A stretch of DNA of 53,594 nt from an uncultured Anaerolineae bacterium (GTDB taxonomy: Bacteria > Chloroflexota > Anaerolineae > Promineifilales > Promineifilaceae): contig CAJQMR010000040.1 of the NCBI GenBank assembly GCA_905479495.1, forward strand, positions 1-53,594, read 5' to 3'. Both the position numbers and the translations under genes were made by a program. Within the stretch, counting starts at the first letter, position 1; each line of letters starts with the position of its first letter. The notes under the pieces are model-generated. The model was not told where the DNA came from. It searched no databases and saw only the letters and a program-made list of their open reading frames with translations. This document shows positions 24,047-34,450 of the stretch, piece by piece.

Positions 24047-25606
24047 TCAGTTATTTAGTAGTGCATACTCCATACTATCCGCCAGCGCCTGCCAGCTGGC
24101 TTCGATGATGTTGGCGCTGGCCCCGACGGTGCTCCAGCTTTTCTTGCCCTGGCGTGTGTCGATGAGGACGCGGGTGGTGGCGGCTGTGGCGTTTTCACCA
24201 TCCAAAATACGGACTTTGTAGTCTACCAGCTTGATGCTGCTCAACTGCGGATAGACATCCACCAGCGCTTTGCGCAGGGCCGCGTCCAGGGCGTTCACCG
24301 GGCCATTGCCCTCAGCAACGGTGTGCATCCGTTTTGGGCCAACGCGCACCTTGACGATGGCTTCGGCATTCAGGCCGCGCCCGCGCCGCTGATTGACGCT
24401 GACGGAGTAGTCGCTTACCTCAAACGGCGGTACGTAGGCAGGATGGGTGCGGCGCAGCATCAGCTCAACCGATGCTTCGGCCCCTTCAAAGGTGAAGCCC
24501 TGCGATTCCAGTACCTTGATTTGTTCCAACACTTTGCGTAAATCCAAACTTTCGGTGTTCAGGCCAAATTGATGGGCCTTATCCACCAGGTTGCCCCGGC
24601 CAGACAGCTCTGAAACAACGGAACGCTGCTGGTTGCCTACCAGTTCCGGCTCGATGTGCTGGTAGCTGAGCGGGTTTTTGAGCATGGCAGCGACGTGGAT
24701 ACCGCCCTTGTGGGCAAAGGCGCTGGCTCCAACGAATGGCTGGTGATCGTCCAAATCCAGGTTAGCCACTTCGGCGACGTAGCGGGAAAGCTCGGTGAGC
24801 GTGGCCAGCTTTTCTGGCGGCACGCAGTCATACCCCATTTTGAGCTGCAAATCGGGGATGAGGCTGCACAGGTTGGCGTTGGCCACGCGCTCGCCGTAGC
24901 CGTTGATGGTGCCCTGCACCTGTACCGCCCCGGCGCGCACCCCGGCCAGCGAATTGGCCACACCACATTCGCCGTCGTCGTGGGTGTGGATGCCGATTTG
25001 GGTTTTGGGACCAACGGCCGTTTTCACCTCCACCATAATTTCCTCAATCTCCCAGGGCAGGGAGCCGCCATTTGTGTCGCACAACACAACGCTGTCTGCA
25101 CCATTCACGGCGGCGGCCTTCAAGGTGGCGATGGCATACTCTGGGTTGGCTTTGTAGCCGTCGAAGAAATGTTCCGCGTCGTAAATCACCTCTTTGTCGT
25201 GCGATTTGCAGTAAGCTACGCTGTCGCCAATCATCTCCAGATTTTCTTCCATAGTGGTTTCCAGCACGTCGGTGACGTGCAGATCCCACGTTTTGCCCAC
25301 CAGCGTGATGGCTGGCGTGTTGGCCTCGATGAGCAGCTTCAGATTGGCATCTTCTTCAGGCTTAATGCCTTTGCGGCGGGTGCTGCCAAAGGCGCATACC
25401 TTGGCGTGTTTCAGGTCCAGCGAGCCTACACGTTGGAAATATTCCACGTCCTTAGGGTTCGATCCGGGCCAGCCGCCTTCAATGTAATCGATGCCAAATT
25501 CATCGAGCTTTTGGGTGATTTTGAGCTTGTCGTCGAGTGAGAGGGAAATGCCTTCGCGCTGAGTACCATCGCGCAAAGTGGTGTCGTAGAGGAAGATTTT
25601 GGTCAT
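24047..25606 (-). CDS. cimA: (R)-citramalate synthase
   Basis: 519 residues from the ATG at 25606, which has AGGAGA 7 bases upstream; the reading frame extends farther but without a site. It condenses pyruvate and acetyl-CoA to citramalate, the first step of a threonine-independent route to 2-oxobutyrate and isoleucine. The DRE-TIM barrel motifs are YDTTLRDGTQREG, the catalytic CDTNGG and HTHDDGECGVANS (metal His residues), then GYGERVANANLCSL. The regulatory LeuA-type dimer domain fills the C-terminal ~120 residues. TLRDGTQREG and the overall layout separate CimA from LeuA, whose paralogue lies in this same cluster. It sits 83 bp downstream of leuD. Confidence 0.92.
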   Translation of the reverse strand: MTKIFLYDTTLRDGTQREGISLSLDDKLKITQKLDEFGIDYIEGGWPGSNPKDVEYFQRVGSLDLKHAKVCAFGSTRRKGIKPEEDANLKLLIEANTPAITLVGKTWDLHVTDVLETTMEENLEMIGDSVAYCKSHDKEVIYDAEHFFDGYKANPEYAIATLKAAAVNGADSVVLCDTNGGSLPWEIEEIMVEVKTAVGPKTQIGIHTHDDGECGVANSLAGVRAGAVQVQGTINGYGERVANANLCSLIPDLQLKMGYDCVPPEKLATLTELSRYVAEVANLDLDDHQPFVGASAFAHKGGIHVAAMLKNPLSYQHIEPELVGNQQRSVVSELSGRGNLVDKAHQFGLNTESLDLRKVLEQIKVLESQGFTFEGAEASVELMLRRTHPAYVPPFEVSDYSVSVNQRRGRGLNAEAIVKVRVGPKRMHTVAEGNGPVNALDAALRKALVDVYPQLSSIKLVDYKVRILDGENATAATTRVLIDTRQGKKSWSTVGASANIIEASWQALADSMEYALLNN

Positions 25607-25636
25607 GGTGTTCTCCTGGGAGGAGATTTGGAGACT

Positions 25637-25683
25637 AGAGATTGGAGATTGAAAAAATCTCCGGTCTCCAATCTCCAATCTCT
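25637..25683. repeat. 15-bp interrupted inverted repeat between leuD and cimA
   Basis: AGAGATTGGAGATTG at 25637-25651 is exactly complementary to 25669-25683. Each arm is built of ATTGGAGA-like words. It fills the gap between the two genes. Confidence 0.75.
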
Positions 25684-25689
25684 GCGGCG

Positions 25690-26298
25690 TTAGCCGCTCG
25701 TATTGACGCGGGCCGGATGGGCTGCCTCAAATTCGGCAACGACATCGGCCTGCTTAAGTAAATAGCCGAGCTGGTCTAGCCCTTCGAGCATGCAGGTTTT
25801 GCTGAAATTGTCGATGGGGAACTGGACGGAACGGCCGTCTGGCAAAGTAAGTGTCTGGTTGGCTAAATCCACACTTACCTGCGTGTCCGGGTCTTCGGCC
25901 GCCAGGCTGAGCAACTGTTCGTGCGTGGCATCATCTACGATGATGGGCAGCAGGCCGTTTTTGAGTGAATTGTTGCGGAAAATGTCGGCAAAGCCGGTGG
26001 AGATTACGGCCGTAAAGCCAAAATCCATCAGTGACCAGGGGGCGTGTTCCCGGCTGGAGCCGCAGCCAAAGTTGTCGCCTGCCAGCAGGATTTTTGCCCC
26101 TTGCGCTTCTGGCTGATTCAGCGGAAAGTCTGGTTTGGGCGAGCCATCTTCCAAATACCGCCAGTGGTGAAATAAATTTTTACCCAGCCCTTTTTTGCTA
26201 ATCGTCTTCAAAAATTGGGCTGGGATGATTTGGTCCGTATCGATATTTTCCGTAGGAATAGCCACCATGTGGCTGGTTAGAGTTGTAAATGGTTGCAT
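25690..26298 (-). CDS. leuD: 3-isopropylmalate dehydratase small subunit
   Basis: 202 residues. It is the swivelling domain that joins LeuC to isomerise 2- to 3-isopropylmalate (and citramalate in the CimA route). Diagnostic segments are IPTENIDTDQIIPAQFLK near the N-terminus, GDNFGCGSSREHAPWSL with the substrate-binding Ser/Arg, and FADIFRNNSLKNGLLPI. It is separated from leuC by a hypothetical gene, which is unusual, since leuC and leuD are normally adjacent. Confidence 0.95.
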   Translation of the reverse strand: MQPFTTLTSHMVAIPTENIDTDQIIPAQFLKTISKKGLGKNLFHHWRYLEDGSPKPDFPLNQPEAQGAKILLAGDNFGCGSSREHAPWSLMDFGFTAVISTGFADIFRNNSLKNGLLPIIVDDATHEQLLSLAAEDPDTQVSVDLANQTLTLPDGRSVQFPIDNFSKTCMLEGLDQLGYLLKQADVVAEFEAAHPARVNTSG

Positions 26299-26322
26299 AA
26301 TCTTCTCGCGTGTATTGGTTTT

Positions 26323-26351
26323 GTAGGGGCGACCCGCCGGGTCGCCCCTAC
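26323..26351. repeat. 13-bp palindrome upstream of leuD
   Basis: GTAGGGGCGACCC (26323-26335) and its exact complement (26339-26351) with a GCC loop. It lies between the hypothetical gene stop and the leuD start. The wording GTAGGGGCGACC is a well-known dispersed intergenic repeat. There is no T tract. Confidence 0.8.
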
Positions 26352-26367
26352 GAGATACCTTTGTTAA

Positions 26368-26850
26368 TTATTGATAGGTAAATTGAAAGCGAAACGGCCG
26401 TTCCCCAACAGTTGTTGTGGCGCTTTGGCCAGATTGGACGACGGTGATGATGCCCTCATCCACCAATTCCCGCACAAAATGCGGTCGGAACCAGTCGCTG
26501 AGGATGGCGTTGTCGTTGAACTGGTTGGGGGCGTGGAAAAGGAGACGGCCGTATCGTTCCAACTGCACTTCGGTAATGCGCTGGCGCAGGCCGATACGGG
26601 GCAGCTGGTTCTTTTTTAGCTCATACTTGTTCAGGCCGCTCAGGGGAATGGTGAGACGGCCGTAACTCTCGCGAAACACCGGGTTTTCTACCTCAATCGG
26701 TTCCAGCACCACGCCATCTAAACTACTCAAACGGCATTGGGAAAGGTCCCCAACCAGCACCAGCGAAGTCGCCGCATCCACCTGCGGCAGCAGATGTTTT
26801 ATGCATTCCACGGCATAACGTACTTTGATGTGGTAGATTGGGTTTTCCAT
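26368..26850 (-). CDS. Hypothetical protein between leuC and leuD
   Basis: 160 residues. I do not recognise the family. It is soluble, with alternating strands and helices; a SATTTVGERPFRFQFTYQ tail is encoded across an ACGGCCGT copy at 26394-26401, and two more copies lie in the gene (as ERYGRLLF and ESYGRLTI). The N-terminus MENPIYHIKVRYAVECIKHL and a central LVLVGDLSQCRLSSLDGVV show no catalytic motif. Its position inside the leuC-leuD operon suggests cotranscription, but a link to isopropylmalate isomerase is only a guess. Confidence 0.7.
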   Translation of the reverse strand: MENPIYHIKVRYAVECIKHLLPQVDAATSLVLVGDLSQCRLSSLDGVVLEPIEVENPVFRESYGRLTIPLSGLNKYELKKNQLPRIGLRQRITEVQLERYGRLLFHAPNQFNDNAILSDWFRPHFVRELVDEGIITVVQSGQSATTTVGERPFRFQFTYQ

Positions 26851-26890
26851 GTTTCTTCTCTCCGTTTTTAGATGCCAGTGTTCAGTAGGT

Positions 26891-26930
26891 CAGTATTCAG
26901 TAAACTGATCACTGATTACTGTTTTACTGA

Positions 26931-26936
<6 letters not shown>
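26891..26936. repeat. Imperfect inverted repeat overlapping the leuC stop
   Basis: CAGTATTCAGTAAAC (26891-26905) pairs imperfectly with GTTTTACTGATTACTG (26921-26936), with further CAGTA/TACTG words around it. The right arm includes the leuC stop codon (26931-26933). Confidence 0.6.
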
Positions 26937-28337
<1,401 letters not shown>

Positions 28338-28367
28338 AACTTTCCTTCGTTTGTAATTTTTCGACAG

Positions 28368-28432
28368 AGGTGCGACGCACTTCCTTTTGCGGATTTTGCA
28401 GTACCCTACTCTAGGGCAAGTGCGTCGCACCT
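28368..28432. repeat. 15-bp perfect interrupted inverted repeat upstream of leuC
   Basis: AGGTGCGACGCACTT at 28368-28382 is exactly complementary to 28418-28432, with 35 bases between. Each arm contains the self-complementary word GTGCGACGCAC. It lies between the membrane-protein stop and the leuC start. Confidence 0.8.
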
Positions 28433-28448
28433 GTACAGTTACGCATTT

Positions 28449-29285
28449 TTAAACATTTTGCTGGTAACGGCCGTATTCCATTTTCAGGTACAAAACGACC
28501 ATACTTACCAGGACGATAACGACGCTGATCAGGTACCAATTGAACAGCCCGTGTGTAAAATCTTCTCGATGAACAACAGCCCCAACGACGACCAGCACAT
28601 GCCACAGACCAATGCTTTGCAGCCCCACGCGCCAGCTGCTCCAGCGGGTTTCGCGGCCAATAACCAGACCGCCTGTGCCCAGCAGAGCAAACCAGCCGCT
28701 AAGGATGCGTGCCGTGAGCAGGGACAATGTCCAGGGCCACAAGCTGATAATCCATTCTGGCTGTAAAAAGCCGATGATGGCAAAGAGCAGCAGCCCGGCA
28801 CCCAGCAGGCGCAAGCTCCAACGAGCCAAGCTGGGTACGACCTGGTCATCTGGTTCGGGTGTGCCAGGGTCGGTTACCCGGTTAAGCCACCATAAAAACG
28901 GTACCAGAAATGGCGTAACCGCGTACAAGATTAGCCACAGCACAAACGGGAAGTGGCTGGTGTCAAAGCGATCCCAGTGAAGCGCGGTGGCTAACATCAT
29001 CGCAATGGTAAAGCTGGTCACCGGTAGGAATCCAGGGGCTACCCGGTGCCAGCGTTGGCCGATGACCGTGTGGACAAAGAGCAGTGCCCCACCGAGATAA
29101 CCGGCACCCATGAAAACGGCCGTCATATCAGGCTTAATTTCCCAGGCAAACCGTGTCCCCGATGTTTCTGGAAACAGGGCGAGAATCAAAAAAGCGAGAA
29201 CAAGAATGGGGACAACCCCTGCTGCCACAATCCTGGTTGAACGAAAAATCCGATCATCTTGTAGCAAATCCACTGTCATCTCCAT
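28449..29285 (-). CDS. Multi-pass membrane protein between leuA and leuC
   Basis: 278 residues with about eight hydrophobic helices, for example VPILVLAFLILALF, LGGALLFVHTVIG, FVLWLILYAVTPFLVPFLWW, LLGAGLLLFAIIGFL, VLVVVGAVVH and YLISVVIVLVSMVVLYL. A start two codons downstream (29279) is also possible. I do not recognise the family. Its place between leuA and leuC on the same strand makes cotranscription likely; an amino acid or oxoacid transport role is possible but unsupported, and the sequence looks more like a general integral-membrane protein. Confidence 0.75.
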   Translation of the reverse strand: MEMTVDLLQDDRIFRSTRIVAAGVVPILVLAFLILALFPETSGTRFAWEIKPDMTAVFMGAGYLGGALLFVHTVIGQRWHRVAPGFLPVTSFTIAMMLATALHWDRFDTSHFPFVLWLILYAVTPFLVPFLWWLNRVTDPGTPEPDDQVVPSLARWSLRLLGAGLLLFAIIGFLQPEWIISLWPWTLSLLTARILSGWFALLGTGGLVIGRETRWSSWRVGLQSIGLWHVLVVVGAVVHREDFTHGLFNWYLISVVIVLVSMVVLYLKMEYGRYQQNV

Positions 29286-29299
29286 TCGATTTTCTTTTA

Positions 29300-30955
29300 C
29301 TAATCACCCGCAACCGCTTGTTCCACCACGCTAGATGTTTCACTGCTGGCGGCCAGCATCTTGTTCAGGGCGCTCAGGTAAGCGCGGGCGCTGGCCACCA
29401 CGATGTCGGTGCTGGCCCCGTGGCCGCTAAAGGTGCGCGCATAATGCTGGCTGGTCTGCGGATTGAGCGCATAGCTGCTGTCACCATTTCGTGGCTGAAT
29501 GCGAATCGTCGCTTCCGCCTGGGCATCTAGCCCTTCGGTTACCGCGTTAATGGAAAACTCCGTTAATTTGGGTGCTTCGCCAATGATGCGGTTCATAGCC
29601 TGGTAGGCGGCATCTACTGGACCCGTTCCTAGTGCTGCGTCCTTGTAAATTTCGCCATCTGGCCCGGTCAGACTTACCGACACGGTGGGGATGCTGTGGT
29701 CGCCGCAGGAAACCTGGATGTGGTTCAACTTCCAGATTTCCGGTGGTTGGTAAATCTCATCGGCAATAATTGCTTCGATGTCCGCGTCGGTAACTACTTT
29801 TTTCTTGTCAGCCAGCCGCTTGAACCGCTTAAATGCTTGATTCAGCTCTTCTTTGTCCAGGTCGCCGTAGCCCATATCTTCCAACCGTACGCGGAAGGCG
29901 TGGCGGCCCGAATGTTTGCCCAGCACCAGGGTAGAGGCGTGCAAACCAACAGTCTCAGGACGCATAATTTCATATGTCAGTTGGTTTTTCAACATGCCAT
30001 CCTGGTGAATGCCTGCCTCGTGGGCAAAGGCGTTGGCACCCACAATGGCTTTGTTGGGCTGGACTACCATGCCAGTGTAGGCGCTGACCATGCGGCTGGT
30101 GCGGGTAATTTGCGTGGTGTCGATGTTGGTGTTGAAGTTGAAGAAGTTGGGGCGTGTTTGAATGGCCATCGCCACTTCTTCCAGAGAGGTGTTTCCTGCC
30201 CGTTCGCCGATGCCGTTGATGGTCACTTCTACCTGCCGCGCGCCGCCCTGCACGCCAGCTAGGGTGTTGGCCGTGGCCAGTCCCAGGTCGTTGTGGCAGT
30301 GGGTGGACCAGATGACTTTATCGGAGCCGGGTGTTTTTTCGATGAGGTAGGCAATGAGACGGCCGTATTCCTCCGGCGCCACATAGCCAACGGTATCTGG
30401 GATGTTCAGCGTGGTAGCCCCAGCCTTGATTGCTTCCGTCAATACCTGCACCAAAAAGTCTGGATCAGAGCGGCCCGCATCTTCTGGAGAAAATTCCACA
30501 TCGTCGCACAGGCTGCGGGCAAAAGTTACCGATTCGATCACCTGCTCAATGCACTCCTCACGGTCCATTTTGAGCTTATGCTCCAGATGGATGTCGCTGG
30601 TGGCCAGGAAGGTGTGGATGCGGTGACGCGGCGCAACTTTTACAGCATCATAAGCGCGTTGGATGTCTTGCTTGCTGGCTCGTGCTAATCCAGCAATGAC
30701 CATAGGCTGACCACTTTTACGGCCGTCCATAAGTGGCCCTACTTCTTCAGCAATGCGCCGCACCGCATCAAAATCACCGGGGGAGGCGATGGGAAAGCCA
30801 GCCTCGCAGATGTCCACGCCAAGGCGGGAAAGTTGCCGGGCAATTTCCAGCTTTTCGTCTACGTTTAGCGTTGCGCCAGGCGATTGTTCGCCATCCCGCA
30901 GCGTTGTATCAAAAATAACCACTGTTTCCTGAATCTCGACACCATCGTCGTCCAT
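29300..30955 (-). CDS. leuA: 2-isopropylmalate synthase
   Basis: 551 residues from the ATG at 30955 (MDDDGVEIQ), preceded by AAGGAG at 7 bases; the open frame farther upstream lacks a site. It condenses acetyl-CoA and 2-oxoisovalerate to 2-isopropylmalate, the committed step of leucine synthesis. Motifs are FDTTLRDGEQSPGATL, STHCHNDLGLATANTLAGV (metal His residues) and TINGIGERAGNTSLEEVAM. The C-terminal ~150 residues form the allosteric leucine-binding domain (SVSLTGPDGEIYKDAALGTG). It lies 89 bp downstream of ilvC. Confidence 0.95.
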   Translation of the reverse strand: MDDDGVEIQETVVIFDTTLRDGEQSPGATLNVDEKLEIARQLSRLGVDICEAGFPIASPGDFDAVRRIAEEVGPLMDGRKSGQPMVIAGLARASKQDIQRAYDAVKVAPRHRIHTFLATSDIHLEHKLKMDREECIEQVIESVTFARSLCDDVEFSPEDAGRSDPDFLVQVLTEAIKAGATTLNIPDTVGYVAPEEYGRLIAYLIEKTPGSDKVIWSTHCHNDLGLATANTLAGVQGGARQVEVTINGIGERAGNTSLEEVAMAIQTRPNFFNFNTNIDTTQITRTSRMVSAYTGMVVQPNKAIVGANAFAHEAGIHQDGMLKNQLTYEIMRPETVGLHASTLVLGKHSGRHAFRVRLEDMGYGDLDKEELNQAFKRFKRLADKKKVVTDADIEAIIADEIYQPPEIWKLNHIQVSCGDHSIPTVSVSLTGPDGEIYKDAALGTGPVDAAYQAMNRIIGEAPKLTEFSINAVTEGLDAQAEATIRIQPRNGDSSYALNPQTSQHYARTFSGHGASTDIVVASARAYLSALNKMLAASSETSSVVEQAVAGD

Positions 30956-30990
30956 GTTGTTCTCCTTGGGAGTTGGCGAATTTGCCTGTC

Positions 30991-31030
30991 TGCAGGGGTG
31001 CAAGTCACAAAAAGTGCACTTGCACCCTGC
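30991..31030. repeat. Interrupted inverted repeat upstream of leuA
   Basis: GCAGGGGTGCAAGT (30992-31005) pairs with ACTTGCACCCTGC (31018-31030) with one bulged G. It sits between the ilvC stop and the leuA start. Confidence 0.7.
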
Positions 31031-31044
31031 CACTTGCAAACTCG

Positions 31045-32049
31045 CTACTCAATTTCAAATTCTTTCAAGAACGGCATCATCTTGCGCAGTTCTTTACCCA
31101 CTTGCTCAATTTGGCTGTTGCGTCCTTCTGCACGCCGCTCGTTGAACCAGGGACGGCCGTTTACATTTTCGTCAATCCACTCTTCGGCATAAGAGCCACT
31201 GCGGATGTCTTGCAGCATCTCTTTCATTGCCTGCCGGGTTTCATCGGTAATGATTTTGGGGCCGCCGGTGTAGTCGCCGTGTTCGGCCGTATCGCTGACG
31301 CTGTAGCGCATGTAGCTCAGACCGCCCTGGTAGAACAAGTCCACAATCAGTTTTAGCTCATGTAGACATTCAAAGTAAGCGATTTCTGGTTGGTAGCCCG
31401 CTTCTACTAGCGTGTTAAACCCAGCTTCCACCAAGGCCGACACGCCACCGCACAAAACGGCTTGCTCACCAAACAGATCGGTTTCCGTCTCTTCAGCAAA
31501 GGTGGTTTCAATAACCCCGGCGCGCGTGCAGCCCAGCCCTTTGGCGTAGGCCAGGGCAAATGCTTTGGCGCTGCCGCTGGCGTCTTGCTCAACTGCCAGC
31601 AAGGCGGGCGTGCCGACGCCTTCCACATACACCTCGCGCACGCGGTGGCCGGGTGCTTTGGGGGCAATCATGCTCACGTCCACGTTGGCGGGCGGCACAA
31701 TTTGGCCAAAGCGGATGTTGAAGCCGTGGCCAAACATCAAGGTTTTGCCTTCTGTCAGGTGCGGCTCAATGGATTCTTTGTAGATGGACGCCTGCTTGGT
31801 GTCTGGTACCAAAACCATGATGACATCAGCTTCGGCACAGGCCGCGCTGGTTTCCATCACTTTCAGACCATCGGCTTCGGCTTTGGCCCAGGAGGGGCTG
31901 CCTTCATACAGCCCCACGCGGACATCTGCGCCGGAGTCTTGCAGGTTCAGTGAGTGGGCGTGTCCCTGGCTGCCATAGCCCAGCACCGCAATCTTTTTGC
32001 CATCGAGCAGACTAAGGTCTGCGTCTTTGTCATAGTAAATGTTTGCCAA
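31045..32049 (-). CDS. ilvC: Ketol-acid reductoisomerase (probable TTG start)
   Basis: 334 residues if started at TTG 32049, giving MANIYYDKDAD, which matches the usual KARI N-terminus and has AGGAG about 12 bases upstream with AAAGGAA closer; a farther TTG at 32073 would translate that site. It isomerises and reduces acetolactate or acetohydroxybutyrate with NADPH. Motifs are the Rossmann VLGYGSQGHAHSLNL, the cofactor-specificity loop VGLYEGSPSW with two Ser (favouring NADPH), and the knotted metal domain with DLFGEQAVLCGG and YFECLHELKLIVDL. It is the short class I form. Confidence 0.95.
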   Translation of the reverse strand: MANIYYDKDADLSLLDGKKIAVLGYGSQGHAHSLNLQDSGADVRVGLYEGSPSWAKAEADGLKVMETSAACAEADVIMVLVPDTKQASIYKESIEPHLTEGKTLMFGHGFNIRFGQIVPPANVDVSMIAPKAPGHRVREVYVEGVGTPALLAVEQDASGSAKAFALAYAKGLGCTRAGVIETTFAEETETDLFGEQAVLCGGVSALVEAGFNTLVEAGYQPEIAYFECLHELKLIVDLFYQGGLSYMRYSVSDTAEHGDYTGGPKIITDETRQAMKEMLQDIRSGSYAEEWIDENVNGRPWFNERRAEGRNSQIEQVGKELRKMMPFLKEFEIE

Positions 32050-32069
32050 AATTCCTTTCTCCTTGGTTG

Positions 32070-32089
32070 GCAATCGGAACGCCGATTGC
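32070..32089. repeat. Small hairpin between ilvN and ilvC
   Basis: GCAATCGG (32070-32077) pairs with CCGATTGC (32082-32089) around an AACG loop. It lies just after the ilvN stop. It could be a weak mRNA hairpin setting the ilvN/ilvC ratio. Confidence 0.6.
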
Positions 32090-32093
32090 TTAA

Positions 32094-32648
32094 TTAATGA
32101 TGTCCGTTTTGCTGGGCGGGAACGGCCGTATCCGTTCCTTCACTTGCTCGATCACTCTCGCCGCGTGTCATGGCTACCCGGCCTGTGCGCACCATTTCTT
32201 GGATGCCGAAGCTTTGCAGCAGCTTGATGAGCGAATCCACCTGATCTTCCTTGCCCACAATTTGAATGATGAGCGAATCCATATTTACGTCTACAATGCT
32301 GGCCCGGTAAATATCTACTAACTGCATCACCTCGGCGCGGGTCTGGCTGTTGGCTTTCACCTTGATAAGCGCCAGTTCGCGCCTGATGGATGGCTTGTGC
32401 GTCACATCTTCAATGCGCGTGACGTTGATGAGCTTGTCTAACTGCGTCTGAATCTGGCGCATGTCTCGCTCGGTGCCATAAGCGACAAAGGTCATGCGGC
32501 TGATGCCGGGCGTTTCGCTGTGGCCGACCGCCAGGCTTTCGATATTAAAATTGCGGCGGCGGAATAGGCCAGCCACCCGGTTCAGGACGCCTGGTTTGTC
32601 TTCCATCCAGGCATTAATGGTATGTCGTTTCAATTCTGGCTCGCTCAT
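32094..32648 (-). CDS. ilvN: Acetolactate synthase small (regulatory) subunit
   Basis: 184 residues. An N-terminal ACT domain (NAWMEDKPGVLNRVAGLFRR, FNIESLAVG) binds valine and mediates feedback inhibition of IlvB; the C-terminal domain (RAEVMQLVDIYRASIVDV) activates the large subunit. The last ~25 residues after GRVAMTRGE are an unusual polar tail (GTDTAVPAQQNGHH) encoded across an ACGGCCGT copy at 32122-32129. The start follows the ilvB stop by 2 bp. Confidence 0.94.
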   Translation of the reverse strand: MSEPELKRHTINAWMEDKPGVLNRVAGLFRRRNFNIESLAVGHSETPGISRMTFVAYGTERDMRQIQTQLDKLINVTRIEDVTHKPSIRRELALIKVKANSQTRAEVMQLVDIYRASIVDVNMDSLIIQIVGKEDQVDSLIKLLQSFGIQEMVRTGRVAMTRGESDRASEGTDTAVPAQQNGHH

Positions 32649-32650
32649 CG

Positions 32651-34366
32651 TTATTCTCCTTGCGGGGTCATGCTGTTGGGACGGCGGATCATGTCTGCAT
32701 TACTCTTGCCGGGCGTGACCATCGGGTACACATTGGTAAACTCTTCCACCTGAAAGTCCAGCAGGAATGGCCCGTCATATGCTTGAGCTTGTTTGATGGC
32801 GTCTGGTGCTTCTTCCTTGCTGGTGACAGCACGCGCCGGGATGCCATACGCTTCAGCAATTTTCACAAAATCAGGGTTGAACAGCGGTGTGCCTGCGTGC
32901 CGTTTGTTATAGAACACATCCTGCCACTGCCGCACCATGCCCAGGAACCCATTGTTGATGATGGCAATTTTGATAGGCAGCTTTTCCTGCACGATGGTGG
33001 AAAGTTCAACCATCGTCATTTGGAAACCGCCGTCGCCAGCTACTACCCAAATTTCCTCATCGGGCAATCCCATTTGCGCGCCGATGGCTGCGGGCAAACC
33101 GTAACCCATCGTGCCCAAACCACCGGAGGTGAGTAGACTGCGTCGTTTGATATGGTGATAGTATTGGGCTTCCCACATCTGGTGCTGCCCAACATCGGTG
33201 ACCACGGTCGCGTTGCCTTCTCCCGTAGCGTGCCACAATGCGCGTATCACGTAAGGGGCAATCAGTTCGTCTGTCTCCTGGGCCAGAATGTCCCGGTCAC
33301 CTGTATCGGCTTTCCACTCAGCAATTTGCTCCAGCCAGGTAGGATGCTCGTTAGGCTCGATTTGCGGCAGCAGCCCGCGCAGCGTCAGCAGAGCATCACC
33401 AATGACGGGGGTGTCGATGGTGATGTTTTTGCCCATTTCGGCTGGGTCCAGATCGACGTGAATGATTCTGGCTTTGGGGGCAAAGGTGTCAAAGGCACCC
33501 GTGAGACGGTCATCCAGGCGGGCACCAATGGCAAACAGCACATCACACTCTTGCAGAGCATAGTTGCAGTATGCTTCGCCGTGCATCCCGCCCCAGCTGA
33601 TTGATAGTGGGTGGGTGCCAGGGAAGGCACCAATGCCCAGCAGGCTCGTGGCCACGGGGATGTCGGCTTTTTCGGCCAGCTGCCGCAGCTCCGCTTCCGC
33701 TTTGGCGATGGAGACGCCTTGCCCTGCGACGATAACTGGTTTTTTGGCTTCATTGATGAGACGGGCGGCGTGAGAAACGGCCGTAGGATCAGGTGCGTTT
33801 ATGTTGGGATTGTAGCCAGGCAAATTGACTGTTTCGGGATATTTGAAGGGCATAGACGCTTGTTGCACATCCTTACATACATCCACTAACACTGGACCTG
33901 GGCGACCCGTACGAGCGATGTAGAACGCTTCTTTGATAGCGTCTGGCAAATCTTTAATGTCTGTAATGAGGTAGTTGTGTTTGGTGACAGGTAAACTGAC
34001 GCCTTGCACATCAGCTTCCTGGAAGCCATCGCGCCCCAACAGAGAGGTGGGGACCTGTCCGGTAATGGCGACCACGGGCGTGGAATCCATGTATGCTGTG
34101 GCCAATCCCGTGATGAGATTGGTCGCCCCTGGGCCAGAGGTGGCAATACAAACGCCCACACGCCCGGTGGCCCGGGCATAGCCGTCGGCCATGTGTGAGG
34201 CGCCTTGTTCGTGGGTTACCAACACATGATGAATGGGATACTCGTATTTGGCCAGATCGTCATAGGTGGGGAGGATCGCTCCGCCAGGCAGCCCAAACAC
34301 GACTTCAACACCCTCGTGCATGAGGCTTTCCCAGATAATTTGACCGCCGGTTTTTATCTCGCTCAT
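32651..34366 (-). CDS. ilvB: Acetolactate synthase large subunit
   Basis: 571 residues. This ThDP/FAD enzyme condenses two pyruvates, or pyruvate and 2-oxobutyrate, starting valine/leucine and isoleucine synthesis. The catalytic Glu lies in VTHEQGASHMADGYARATG, and the ThDP motif is VAGDGGFQMTMVELSTIVQE ... AIINNGFLGMVRQWQ. An FAD-binding middle domain contains VIVAGQGVSIAKAE and FPGTHPLSISWGGMHG. It is the first structural gene of the supercluster, preceded by a 420-base leader region with two terminators and a leader peptide. AAGGAGAAG precedes the ATG. Confidence 0.96.
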   Translation of the reverse strand: MSEIKTGGQIIWESLMHEGVEVVFGLPGGAILPTYDDLAKYEYPIHHVLVTHEQGASHMADGYARATGRVGVCIATSGPGATNLITGLATAYMDSTPVVAITGQVPTSLLGRDGFQEADVQGVSLPVTKHNYLITDIKDLPDAIKEAFYIARTGRPGPVLVDVCKDVQQASMPFKYPETVNLPGYNPNINAPDPTAVSHAARLINEAKKPVIVAGQGVSIAKAEAELRQLAEKADIPVATSLLGIGAFPGTHPLSISWGGMHGEAYCNYALQECDVLFAIGARLDDRLTGAFDTFAPKARIIHVDLDPAEMGKNITIDTPVIGDALLTLRGLLPQIEPNEHPTWLEQIAEWKADTGDRDILAQETDELIAPYVIRALWHATGEGNATVVTDVGQHQMWEAQYYHHIKRRSLLTSGGLGTMGYGLPAAIGAQMGLPDEEIWVVAGDGGFQMTMVELSTIVQEKLPIKIAIINNGFLGMVRQWQDVFYNKRHAGTPLFNPDFVKIAEAYGIPARAVTSKEEAPDAIKQAQAYDGPFLLDFQVEEFTNVYPMVTPGKSNADMIRRPNSMTPQGE

Positions 34367-34450
34367 AAAAATCTTCTCCTTGGGAGATTAGAGATGGGAA
34401 TTTTCCCAAATCACTCTTCCTAACAATTCCTCTCGATGGTTTGCCAAACA

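Noticed and set aside
25445..25475. GGTTCGATCC, resembling a tRNA T-loop
   Set aside because: It lies inside cimA, where the minus strand reads WPGSNPKDV; no acceptor or anticodon arms can be folded around it.
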